Source: Myxococcales bacterium (GTDB taxonomy: Bacteria > Myxococcota_A > Polyangia > Polyangiales > GCA-016699535). Taken from it: a stretch of DNA of 64,000 nucleotides. Below, piece after piece: positions 7,915 to 15,156 of the stretch. The stretch spans positions 1,744,001 through 1,808,000 of the forward strand of contig CP064980.1 of the NCBI GenBank assembly GCA_016699535.1, in the 5' to 3' direction. Under the pieces are notes generated by a model. That model was not told where the DNA came from. It saw only the letters and a program-made list of their open reading frames with translations, and searched no databases. The position numbers and the translations under genes are program-made. The number at the start of each line of letters is the position of its first letter. The stretch's first letter is position 1.

Positions 7915-8323
7915 GTGGACCGGTAGTCCTGCGCAGAGCGGACTTTTCCCGAGGTTTTACAAACGAGCTCGCGCTGCCCAAGGGCTCGCTCGACATCTCC
8001 GACTTACCGCGTCGCTCCTCGTCGGAAAGTACTGATGTACGTTCCTCCTCGTCGCTCCGGGGCGCTCGGAGATACGAAAACCTCGGAAAAAGAGTGCTCG
8101 ATTGCCTTGGTTCTTGGGCGCTTCCTGAGTATCTGAGCCTTGATAAAACCTAGACAAAAATGCTTCCGCAAGAATTTTGTTAGACAAAAATTGCTGCTGT
8201 TCTTGCTTTCAATGTCATCAATTGCCTACATTTGTATAATTTTATGTTGGTTTCGTAATTTTTATAGACAGCATATCTTTGTTGTGACATAGTATAATTA
8301 CAGGACCAAAGAAAGAGGAAGAC
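7915..8323. other. Gene-free gap holding the inverted repeat and a candidate promoter
   Basis: Apart from the inverted-repeat element the gap is AT-rich after 8140. It has two near-identical TAGACAAAAAT words at about 8151 and 8181, and TATAAT sequences at about 8235 and 8293-8298. The second could be the -10 element for the gene starting at 8324. No convincing -35 was found, so the promoter call is weak. I see no small gene here. Confidence 0.35.
7943..8092. repeat. 150-bp intergenic inverted-repeat element
   Basis: The outer arms at 7943-7958 and 8077-8092 match at 15 of 16 bases when one is reverse-complemented (core CCGAGGTTTT). Inside are shorter inverted segments (CATCTCCGAC against CGGAGAT), a GTAC-loop-GTAC hairpin near 8028, and two direct copies of a CGTCGCTCC-type word. 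It starts 29 bp after the peptidase stop, so it could end the RiPP operon transcript, but there is no long T-tract. No protein frame across it looks real. Confidence 0.6.
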
Positions 8324-9601
8324 GTGCGCGATTCCGTGACGCCAACAACAGAAAGCAAAACTGCTGCACTCCAAAGAAAAGAGCAGTTGGTGGATCTTTC
8401 TGCGAGTGACGGTCATCGCACGATACCTGTACGCAAAAAGGGACAGCCACCCAAGCTTAAGCTTGTGGAGAATGCCGCAAAGGAAGTTGGCGAAGAGCAA
8501 CAAGACCACAGTGATGATTTTCTCTCCAATATGCTCGAAGCAGGAGCGCTTCCAAGTGTTGTGCCGTTGGCTGTCGATGCGGATGGTGAAAACAGTGAAG
8601 AGAAATCTAAACATGTCGGAAGAAATTGGCCGAGCTTGGGACCACTCCTGAGGACAGAAATTAATTTTAAAACCCTTTCATCATGGGTTCCTGCGCTAAA
8701 AACTCTCGGTAGTCTCATTCCGCAAAAGCCTGTGGTTCAGGAAAGCAGTTCGTTGCTTATAGAAGGTCAAGAGCTTGCAAGCAAATTGACGAAACTCAAG
8801 CAGTTTGCAGATGTTCTTTCAGGACTTTGGGCGGTTACGGACGACAACAAGCAGATTCAAGACGTGCTCGCTAGTGCGTCTAGCGAGTTGGCCAATTTTT
8901 CCTTCGACCAAGACGATACTCAGATCGAACAAACCTTTGGACATGTCACTTCGTTGCCAGAAGACGCCGAGTTTAAAATCGCGCGCGTTCTAAATTGCAT
9001 GCAGCTATCGCAACTGACTGAAGCGATGGATGATGGTGTGCTTGAGTATCCAGAGGTGCTTCGTTTACGTCAGCTGGCCAGTGCAGCAGCACCCGCTACG
9101 CAAACGAATGAGTCATCAGCCATGATCGAGAATATGGCGGTGACCAGTGCAAGCCTTGAGTGGCAACGCAAGCAAGAACGCAGACAAAAAAGCAAGGGAG
9201 TAAATCGTTTTTCAGAGGCGACAAAGGCAAAAGCATTTAGTGTCATGCGTGCGGCTCTCACTATCGGAGTCATCTTGTCTTTGGGATACGGAACATACAC
9301 GGCTTGGGATTTTTATCAGGTCGAGCGTGCTGATGTCTCGCATCTTAAGCCCTTAGACATTTATGAGATTTCGCCAGTGCTTACGTCGGGCGGTTTTGCA
9401 GGTAGGCCAGATCAGCGGGCTTTTGTCGGGCAGCTCGACTTCACTAAATGGAGCGCTCTTGAGAAAAAAGACAAAGAAGAGCTTTTACTGCGTATTTGGC
9501 ATGCCCTTGAAGGGAACAAAGGTTTTCGGTCGGTGGCTCTTTTTGGCAACCAGTCGATGGTAGCCCATCTAAGCGACGGGAAGGTGCGTTTTGTACGATA
9601 A
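8324..9601 (+). CDS. Unknown single-pass membrane protein, first gene of a pilin locus
   Basis: The 425-residue protein starts at a GTG preceded by an AGAGGAAG ribosome site. Residues 1-300 are soluble, charged and mostly helical with no recognised motif. A hydrophobic helix lies at about 305-330 (AALTIGVILSLGYGTYTAW), followed by a domain of about 100 residues. This N-in arrangement with a modest outer domain resembles pilus or secretion assembly proteins in layout only. The stop overlaps the start of the prepilin gene, so co-translation is likely. I do not recognise the family. Confidence 0.7.
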   Translation: MRDSVTPTTESKTAALQRKEQLVDLSASDGHRTIPVRKKGQPPKLKLVENAAKEVGEEQQDHSDDFLSNMLEAGALPSVVPLAVDADGENSEEKSKHVGRNWPSLGPLLRTEINFKTLSSWVPALKTLGSLIPQKPVVQESSSLLIEGQELASKLTKLKQFADVLSGLWAVTDDNKQIQDVLASASSELANFSFDQDDTQIEQTFGHVTSLPEDAEFKIARVLNCMQLSQLTEAMDDGVLEYPEVLRLRQLASAAAPATQTNESSAMIENMAVTSASLEWQRKQERRQKSKGVNRFSEATKAKAFSVMRAALTIGVILSLGYGTYTAWDFYQVERADVSHLKPLDIYEISPVLTSGGFAGRPDQRAFVGQLDFTKWSALEKKDKEELLLRIWHALEGNKGFRSVALFGNQSMVAHLSDGKVRFVR

Positions 9602-9992
9602 AAAGCACACAAAACACCAAGCGGGCTTTACGCTCGTCGAACTGATGACGACAGTTCTAATCCTTGGAATCTTGGCGACTTCAGCGTCCGCTAACTTTAG
9701 CCGTTTTAAAACCAAGGCGAGACGCTCAGAGCTAACGCTGAGCTTTGGTGCAGTCAAGCGCCAGCAAGAAGCCTATCATGCAGCCTACAATCGTTACGCT
9801 GCTGATTTTGATGAACTTGGTTTTGCGATTCGAGGCGGCAGTCGTCTATCAGCTGCATCCATAACGGGCGGCAGGTACGCCTACACCATGGATCAACCTT
9901 GGGGTGAGGACTCTTATTACTGTGTTGCTACCGGCAACATTGATGATGATGAATTTCCAGACGTCGCCGTTTTAGAAGTGGGACGACAGTAG
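9591..9992 (+). CDS. Type IV pilin-like prepilin
   Basis: The 133-residue protein has a short basic leader and the class III cleavage motif G-FTLVELM, followed by the hydrophobic helix expected of type IV pilins and pseudopilins (TTVLILGILATSASANF). Cleavage would be by a prepilin peptidase. The Glu at +5 of the mature protein is present. The globular part is short and contains one Cys (YYCVATG) and an acidic DDDEFPD stretch. Translation appears to start at a TTG inside the preceding gene. It could be a minor pilin or pseudopilin; no assembly ATPase is nearby, although a pilT gene lies at 46 kb. Confidence 0.85.
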   Translation: MYDKKHTKHQAGFTLVELMTTVLILGILATSASANFSRFKTKARRSELTLSFGAVKRQQEAYHAAYNRYAADFDELGFAIRGGSRLSAASITGGRYAYTMDQPWGEDSYYCVATGNIDDDEFPDVAVLEVGRQ

Positions 9993-10021
9993 GCAGGGCA
10001 AAAGGAAGAAAAGGGGCAAAT

Positions 10022-10786
10022 ATGGACGAAAGAAGTAAAAGGAAAAAGAGGTTGCAGAAGTGGTTATTGTCAGGAAGCCTTCTGCTCTCGCTAGGATTTT
10101 TGGTTGTGGTTGCGCAGGCGCAAAGTGGTGTTGCGAGCATCTATTTCTTGTTCAATGATTTAGATAACTACGCAAACGATCCGTTTGCTGATGCCGAACA
10201 GGCTTCTGAGGGCTCATCGGATGGCAATCAGCAGGGGAACGAAGAGTCGAGTAACAACAACTCGAACAACAACAGTTCCAGTAACAACAACAGTAACTCG
10301 AACAACAACAGTTCCAGTAACAATAACAGTAACTCGAACAATAATAGTTCCAGTAACAACAACAGCAACTCGAACAACAATAGCTCAAGCAATCAGAGTT
10401 CAAGCAACAACAACTCGAACAACAATAGCTCAAGCAATCAGAGTTCAAGCAACAATAGCTCGAACAATAATAGCTCAAGCAATCAGAGTTCAAGCAACAA
10501 TAGCTCAAGCAATCAGAGTTCGAACAACAATAGCTCAAGCAACCAGAGTTCAAGCAACAACAGCTCGAACAACAATAGCTCAAGCAATCAGAGTTCAAGC
10601 AACAACAGCTCGAACAACAATAGCTCAAGCAATCAGAGTTCAAGCAACAACAGCTCGAACAACAATAGCTCAAGCAATGCAAGTTCGAGCAACAATAGCT
10701 CAAGCAATCAGAGCTCAAGCAACAACAGCTCGAACGATAATGGCAGTAGCGATCAGGGCTCAAGCAAGAAGAAGAAGAAGAAGTAG
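10022..10786 (+). CDS. Membrane-anchored Ser/Asn-repeat protein with poly-Lys end
   Basis: The 254-residue protein starts with a basic segment (MDERSKRKKRLQK) and one hydrophobic helix (about residues 14-34, WLLSGSLLLSLGFLVVVAQA). About 40 ordinary residues rich in Asp/Asn follow. From about residue 76 the chain is almost only Ser and Asn with regular Gln (SSSNQSSSNN units), and it ends in six Lys. It may be a flexible surface or periplasmic spacer whose basic end binds polyanions such as DNA, LPS or peptidoglycan; this is inference. A frame encoding Ser/Cys residues exists on the other strand, but it is a shadow of the repeats. Confidence 0.7.
   Translation: MDERSKRKKRLQKWLLSGSLLLSLGFLVVVAQAQSGVASIYFLFNDLDNYANDPFADAEQASEGSSDGNQQGNEESSNNNSNNNSSSNNNSNSNNNSSSNNNSNSNNNSSSNNNSNSNNNSSSNQSSSNNNSNNNSSSNQSSSNNSSNNNSSSNQSSSNNSSSNQSSNNNSSSNQSSSNNSSNNNSSSNQSSSNNSSNNNSSSNQSSSNNSSNNNSSSNASSSNNSSSNQSSSNNSSNDNGSSDQGSSKKKKKK
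10247..10765 (+). repeat. Degenerate tandem repeat encoding Ser/Asn/Gln
   Basis: About 520 bp is built from short units such as AGCAACAACAGC, TCGAACAACAATAGC and AGCAATCAGAGTTCA. The units vary at third codon positions but keep the frame. Larger blocks of about 45-60 bp recur in the second half. The array is therefore likely length-variable between strains and prone to assembly collapse. It lies wholly inside the Ser/Asn-repeat gene. Confidence 0.85.
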
Positions 10787-10815
10787 TAGTGGAGAAAATG
10801 TGGTAACTAGTAACC

Positions 10816-12072
10816 ATGCAGACCTTGGTTGAAGATGTGTTGTGGTTGCTTGGTCCTGCGGGCCTGATCGTCATTCACGTACTCGTGTTTGGCGCTTGGG
10901 TTCGCAGGATTATTCCTTTAGTGCTGCTGCTTGATGTGGTTGCGTTTGTTCTGTTTGCAACATCGCTCTTTTCGCTTCATCAGTTCGACCTTTGGATGGC
11001 TGAGGATGCCTGGGTTGAATGGGGCACCTTTTTTTCCTTTTTTGCGGTCCTACCCTTGGTCGCATGGCAACTGTACAAAGAACATCAGCAAGAACGCTCG
11101 CGCGACTTTTTATCCCAGCTTGCGTTGATTGCGCTCTCGTTGTTTTGCGTGTTTATTGCCGGTGAAGAGATTTCCTGGGGGCAGCGCTTGTTCGCGCTAA
11201 AGCCGCCTGACTACTTTCTAGCGCACAATTTTCAGCAGGAGCTCAATCTTCACAATCTTGTCGCTGAAGAGAAAACGCTCGGTCAAAAAATTGATACTCG
11301 GTACTTTGTGGCTGCACTGGCAGTACTTTACGGCGTATTGATTCCGCTATTGCGGCTAAGCATCGAACGCTTCTGGAAACCCATCGGCTTTCTTAGTGCT
11401 GTAGCACCTTCGCTCTTTTTGCTTCCTTATTTTGCTTGTGTTGCTTTAATGGAACTGATCTATCCCTTGCAAATGGGTGGTGAAGCTGCAGAGTTCGGCC
11501 TCGGCCTTCTCTTTTTGTGCTCGGCGATTTTAATTCAGTATGGCGAGGATGATGTCATTGATGGTTTCAAAGATGTCATAGCGATCGTGACTCCCTTTGT
11601 GGCCTCGTTGTTGCTTGCTATCGTCACGCCGCCCTTGCTTGAAGCGACGCTTTGGGCTGAAGACGAGCAGAAAGAAAAGCGAACCTTAGCGGAGTTGGAA
11701 CTGCTAAAGCGAGATTTCCTAGGCGAGCATGAGGGACAAGAACTGCTTCGCGGAGGCTTCATTCATAAGCGTATTTTTACTGGTATCGAGGAAGGCTGGC
11801 TGCGCTGGCCAAAGCAAAGCGCTTTTGTGTCTGGTGGACACACTAAAGGCCAGAGCAAGGCCGCGGTTGAAGCGCGCCGTAATTTTTACATTGACCCATG
11901 GAACAACCCCTACTGGTATCTTTACCACCGCAAACTGCGTGTCTTGGTTATCTATTCCTTTGGTGCCAACCGCAAGCGCGATACCCAGCTCGAACATCAT
12001 CCCCTTGATGTCGTTCGCCATGGCATGCATGGCGATGATCTCGCCGTAGCTGTTCGTCTTTCCTGGAAGTAG
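10816..12072 (+). CDS. Polytopic membrane protein with a GspG-like pseudopilin C-terminal domain
   Basis: The 418-residue protein has about seven or eight hydrophobic helices in its first 285 residues. It includes the conserved block AGEEISWGQRLF with NLHNL, a hallmark of an uncharacterised family of bacterial membrane proteins. After a charged helix the last 60 residues read like the C-terminal half of the type II secretion pseudopilin GspG: DPWNNPYWY, then YSFGANRKRD, then GDDLAVAVRLSW. The pilin N-terminal helix is absent. I infer a fusion that displays a pseudopilin-like, possibly calcium-binding, module on a membrane platform. It is the last gene of the locus that also encodes a prepilin. 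It converges on the dam gene 7 bp away. Confidence 0.75.
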   Translation: MQTLVEDVLWLLGPAGLIVIHVLVFGAWVRRIIPLVLLLDVVAFVLFATSLFSLHQFDLWMAEDAWVEWGTFFSFFAVLPLVAWQLYKEHQQERSRDFLSQLALIALSLFCVFIAGEEISWGQRLFALKPPDYFLAHNFQQELNLHNLVAEEKTLGQKIDTRYFVAALAVLYGVLIPLLRLSIERFWKPIGFLSAVAPSLFLLPYFACVALMELIYPLQMGGEAAEFGLGLLFLCSAILIQYGEDDVIDGFKDVIAIVTPFVASLLLAIVTPPLLEATLWAEDEQKEKRTLAELELLKRDFLGEHEGQELLRGGFIHKRIFTGIEEGWLRWPKQSAFVSGGHTKGQSKAAVEARRNFYIDPWNNPYWYLYHRKLRVLVIYSFGANRKRDTQLEHHPLDVVRHGMHGDDLAVAVRLSWK

Positions 12073-12079
12073 TGCCTTT

Positions 12080-13009
12080 TTAGTAGTTGCGAACCACGAC
12101 TTCGGCCACTGGGCCGCGAGCACTCGCTTTTGAGTTGACTGCGCGGGGGGCAAATATCTTTTCAATCCGATAGCCTTGATAGAGTTTGCGAATAAATGGG
12201 ACATCGGAGTTGGAGAGCATGAGTTTACAGCCGCGGTAGTCCAATACTTCAAACACTTCGCGTAGGGCTTTTTGATCTTGTTGAGCAAAGCCTTCCTCTG
12301 CGTAGCCGGTAAAGTTAGCGGTTTTGGATACTGGTTCATAGGGTGGGTCGAAATAGATGAAGTCGCCAGGGTTGGCCGTTTCGATCAATGCTCTGAAATC
12401 CGACTGGACGATGGTTGCGTTTGCCAACCGTGTGCTTGCTGCCCAGAGTTTCTCTTCGTTGGCAATGTTAGGATTTGCGTAGCGGCCCATGGGTACGTTG
12501 AATTGTCCTTTGCGATTGACGCGATGTAGGCCGTTGAAACAGGTTCTGTTTAAATAGATAAACATGGCAGCTCGCTCGTCATCGTTAATGTTAATAGCGT
12601 GATTGTAACGTTCTCGGATTCGGTAGTAATGCTCTTGGCTGTGTCGTTTTGCATGGCGTCGCAAGTGACGAATCACACTTTCAACGTTATCCCGCACGGC
12701 AGTGTAAGTTGTGATAAGAGCAGGGTTCAGATCGCATAAAAGCGCACGCTCAGGAGTGCGATTAAAGAATAGAGCTCCTCCCCCCACGAAGGGTTCGACG
12801 TGCCGCATACGCTCGACTCCCTTCGGAAGGCGGGAATTAAGCTGATTTAAAAGGCGTCCTTTTCCTCCAACCCACTTTAAAATGGGACTGCAGGGCTGCA
12901 GTGCGCCTAAATCGTGTTGTTTTTTCTGAAAATCTTGAGCGAGGTGGGCTGATGTAGTCACGAAAACTACATTAGAACACGATGTAAGTAGTACACAAAA
13001 AAACGCCAA
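12080..13009 (-). CDS. dam: DNA adenine methylase (Dam/DpnIIA type)
   Basis: This class I N6-adenine methyltransferase has the AdoMet-binding motif VGGKGRLL with VEPFVGGGALFF and the catalytic motif DPPYEP. RTCFNGLHRVN lies between them, as in the Dam/M.DpnIIA family. The expected substrate is GATC, which I infer from family only. The longest frame begins at a TTG with about 40 non-family residues. A GTG near 12961 is a more likely start, giving about 293 residues. No restriction enzyme gene is adjacent, so it looks like a solitary methylase for mismatch repair or regulation. Confidence 0.88.
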   Translation of the reverse strand: MAFFCVLLTSCSNVVFVTTSAHLAQDFQKKQHDLGALQPCSPILKWVGGKGRLLNQLNSRLPKGVERMRHVEPFVGGGALFFNRTPERALLCDLNPALITTYTAVRDNVESVIRHLRRHAKRHSQEHYYRIRERYNHAININDDERAAMFIYLNRTCFNGLHRVNRKGQFNVPMGRYANPNIANEEKLWAASTRLANATIVQSDFRALIETANPGDFIYFDPPYEPVSKTANFTGYAEEGFAQQDQKALREVFEVLDYRGCKLMLSNSDVPFIRKLYQGYRIEKIFAPRAVNSKASARGPVAEVVVRNY

Positions 13010-13327
13010 ACTTTGTGCTCAGGGTCAGTTTGTCTAGGAAAAAACATGCCGTCTTGGGAGCTAAAAACAATTCCAATTGGGCTTTGGTCTGAATGGAGGT
13101 ATCGGCTTGCCATTGAGGAGGGAATGCTGCGTCCTTAATAGCGATGCATGCAATTTGAGCTATGAAATTACATAGGAAATTTACAAGATCGTGTTCTTAG
13201 GATCTCGCTTTTGGCTAAGGCGTACTTTGTGGGTTATGTGCGATTCCTCACTACCAAACGACATGAATATGTAGAAATCTTGATTTTTCTCCTTGTTTTT
13301 TGCCACCGGTAGTTAAAATCCACCCGC
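13010..13327. other. Gene-free gap
   Basis: These 318 bp between the dam start and the GAF-GGDEF start hold no convincing frame, repeat or RNA gene. The gap is presumably a divergent promoter region. The last 60 bp are AT-rich. Confidence 0.4.
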
Positions 13328-14371
13328 ATGCAGAAGGACGCGCTCGTAGCTATAAGAGATATGACCCAAGCGATTGGTGGGGCGAGGTGTTTGGAGGCTG
13401 GTCTCAAGGCACTGACGGATGGCGCGTTGCTTTTAACCGGAGCAGATCACGCTTCGGTGCGTTTATGCGACGAACATGGAGAGCTCAAAGCCAACGCCCG
13501 CTCTGGCATCGGTGCGGATCAGGAAGCGCCTGTTTTTCGCAAAGGTGAAGGGCTGATTGGATGGGTTGCTCAAACCGGCAAGATTGCGCGCGTGGCGGAT
13601 GGCCGGCGGGATAAACGCTTTTTAGTGGGTGGTGAGCCCAACTTTCCAGTGTGCTCAGTCATGTCTGTGCCGATTCTTTCCAACGGTGAAGTATTGGGCG
13701 TGGTCTCTTTGTCAGCTTCGAAGCCGGATGCTTTTGGTGCTGAGGATGAGGCTATTGGCGAGCTGCTTGCTAACTGCGCCCTTCAAGCAGTGCGCATGTC
13801 CGAGCTTGAACAGTTGGCTATCACCGATCCGCATACGAGGGCCTACAATCGGCATTTCTTAGGCCCATGCCTCAATCGAGAAATGCAGCGCTCTCGACGT
13901 TTGAACTCGCCGCTTAGCATTCTGTTTATGGACCTGGACCATTTTAAGCAGATTAATGATGAGCATGGCCACGCAGTGGGAGATGCTGTGCTGAGGGCTT
14001 TTGTGCGAGCTGTTCGAGAATGCGTGCGCGAGGTGGATGTCTTGATACGCCGAGGGGGCGAGGAATTCGTGCTTTCGATGCCCAATACGGACACCGAGGG
14101 TGCTTATTATGTCGCAGAACGCATCCGTTTGTGCGTCAGGCAGCAGCCTTTACGAGTGCATGACGCGACCTTGCTGGTTCAGACCGTATCCATTGGTGTG
14201 GCGACTTGGGATGGACATGAAAACGCCGAATCATTGGAACACCGGGCCGATGCTGCGATGTACGAGGCGAAGCGTCAGGGGCGAAACCGTGTGGTTGTGG
14301 CGGCTCACCGGCCTTCGGGGATTCACGATCTTCATATCGGCGCTCCGATGGTAAAGGCGATACGCGAATAA
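13328..14371 (+). CDS. GAF domain diguanylate cyclase
   Basis: The 347-residue protein has an N-terminal GAF domain (about residues 5-155, with GEGLIGWVAQTG and SVMSVPILSNGEVLGVVSLS) and a GGDEF domain (about 160-325). The active-site motif is GGEEF (243-247) and the inhibitory RxxD (REVD, 234-237) is present. It is therefore predicted to be an active, product-inhibited cyclic di-GMP synthase. The GAF ligand is unknown. No membrane segment is present. The gene lies 56 bp before purQ on the same strand; shared transcription is possible but unproven. Confidence 0.9.
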   Translation: MQKDALVAIRDMTQAIGGARCLEAGLKALTDGALLLTGADHASVRLCDEHGELKANARSGIGADQEAPVFRKGEGLIGWVAQTGKIARVADGRRDKRFLVGGEPNFPVCSVMSVPILSNGEVLGVVSLSASKPDAFGAEDEAIGELLANCALQAVRMSELEQLAITDPHTRAYNRHFLGPCLNREMQRSRRLNSPLSILFMDLDHFKQINDEHGHAVGDAVLRAFVRAVRECVREVDVLIRRGGEEFVLSMPNTDTEGAYYVAERIRLCVRQQPLRVHDATLLVQTVSIGVATWDGHENAESLEHRADAAMYEAKRQGRNRVVVAAHRPSGIHDLHIGAPMVKAIRE

Positions 14372-14427
14372 CGCCTTTGACAGCATTCAAGTGGCCCTGC
14401 TATCCCTCGGGCCATGATGGTGCCTAA

Positions 14428-15156
14428 ATGACGATCGGTGTCGTAGTATTCCCTGGCTCAAACGCGGATTGGGATGCGCTTCATGTCGTGCGAGACGTCT
14501 TAGCGTGTGATGCTCGTTATGTGTTTCATACTGAAACGCAATTGGATGCCTATCGAGCGTTAATCATTCCTGGCGGATTTTCGTATGGCGATTATTTACG
14601 TTGTGGGGCGATTGCTCGTTTTAGTCCGATCGGCGAATCGATTGTTCAAGCCGCAGAACGCGGTGTTCCGATATTGGGCATCTGCAATGGTTTTCAAGTT
14701 CTTACCGAACTGCATTTGCTGCCCGGAGCACTCGTGCGAAATAAACAGCTCCGTTTTATCTGTCGCGATGTGCATCTACGTGTGGAGTGCGAGGGTGTTT
14801 TTACCGAAGGGTTAAAAGACAAAGTTTTGCGTATGCCAGTAGCGCACGCAGAAGGACGCTACCACTGCGATGAGCAAACGCTTGCCATGTTAAGAGCAGA
14901 TGATCGCATTGCTTTGCGTTATAGCGACCTCGACGGAAAGTTCGGTGAGCATAGCAATATCAACGGCTCGATAGAGGGCATTGCTGGAATCTACAACGAA
15001 TCACGGAATGTACTTGGTTTGATGCCGCATCCAGAACGGGCAGCGGAGCGAGTGCTTGGCTCTGATGATGGTCTATCATTGTTTAACGCCATGAAGCGGC
15101 ACCTTGATAGTGCTCCTGCCGCGCCAGCGCGCGCTCGAGAAGGGAGAGGCCAATGA
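14428..15156 (+). CDS. purQ: Phosphoribosylformylglycinamidine synthase, glutaminase subunit
   Basis: This is the glutaminase subunit of the fourth step of purine synthesis, which converts FGAR to FGAM with ammonia from glutamine. The 242-residue class I amidotransferase has IPGGFSYGDYLRCGAIA, the nucleophile Cys in GICNGFQ and the His-Glu pair in LMPHPERA. The stop overlaps the purL start as ATGA, consistent with equimolar subunits of one complex. A purS gene was not seen beside it, and the long PurL here may not follow the usual PurSQL gene order. Confidence 0.95.
   Translation: MTIGVVVFPGSNADWDALHVVRDVLACDARYVFHTETQLDAYRALIIPGGFSYGDYLRCGAIARFSPIGESIVQAAERGVPILGICNGFQVLTELHLLPGALVRNKQLRFICRDVHLRVECEGVFTEGLKDKVLRMPVAHAEGRYHCDEQTLAMLRADDRIALRYSDLDGKFGEHSNINGSIEGIAGIYNESRNVLGLMPHPERAAERVLGSDDGLSLFNAMKRHLDSAPAAPARAREGRGQ

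Noticed and set aside
10247..10765. Repeat array as a possible CRISPR
   Set aside because: Units are short, in frame and without unique spacers; no cas gene is nearby. It is a coding repeat.
10152..10874. 240-codon minus-strand frame rich in Ser/Cys/Tyr
   Set aside because: It is the antisense reading of the Ser/Asn repeat array and has no ribosome site, signal or known domain.
12961..13009. Signal peptide at the start of the Dam methylase
   Set aside because: The hydrophobic first residues come from an unlikely TTG start; a cytoplasmic DNA methylase starting near 12961 is more plausible.
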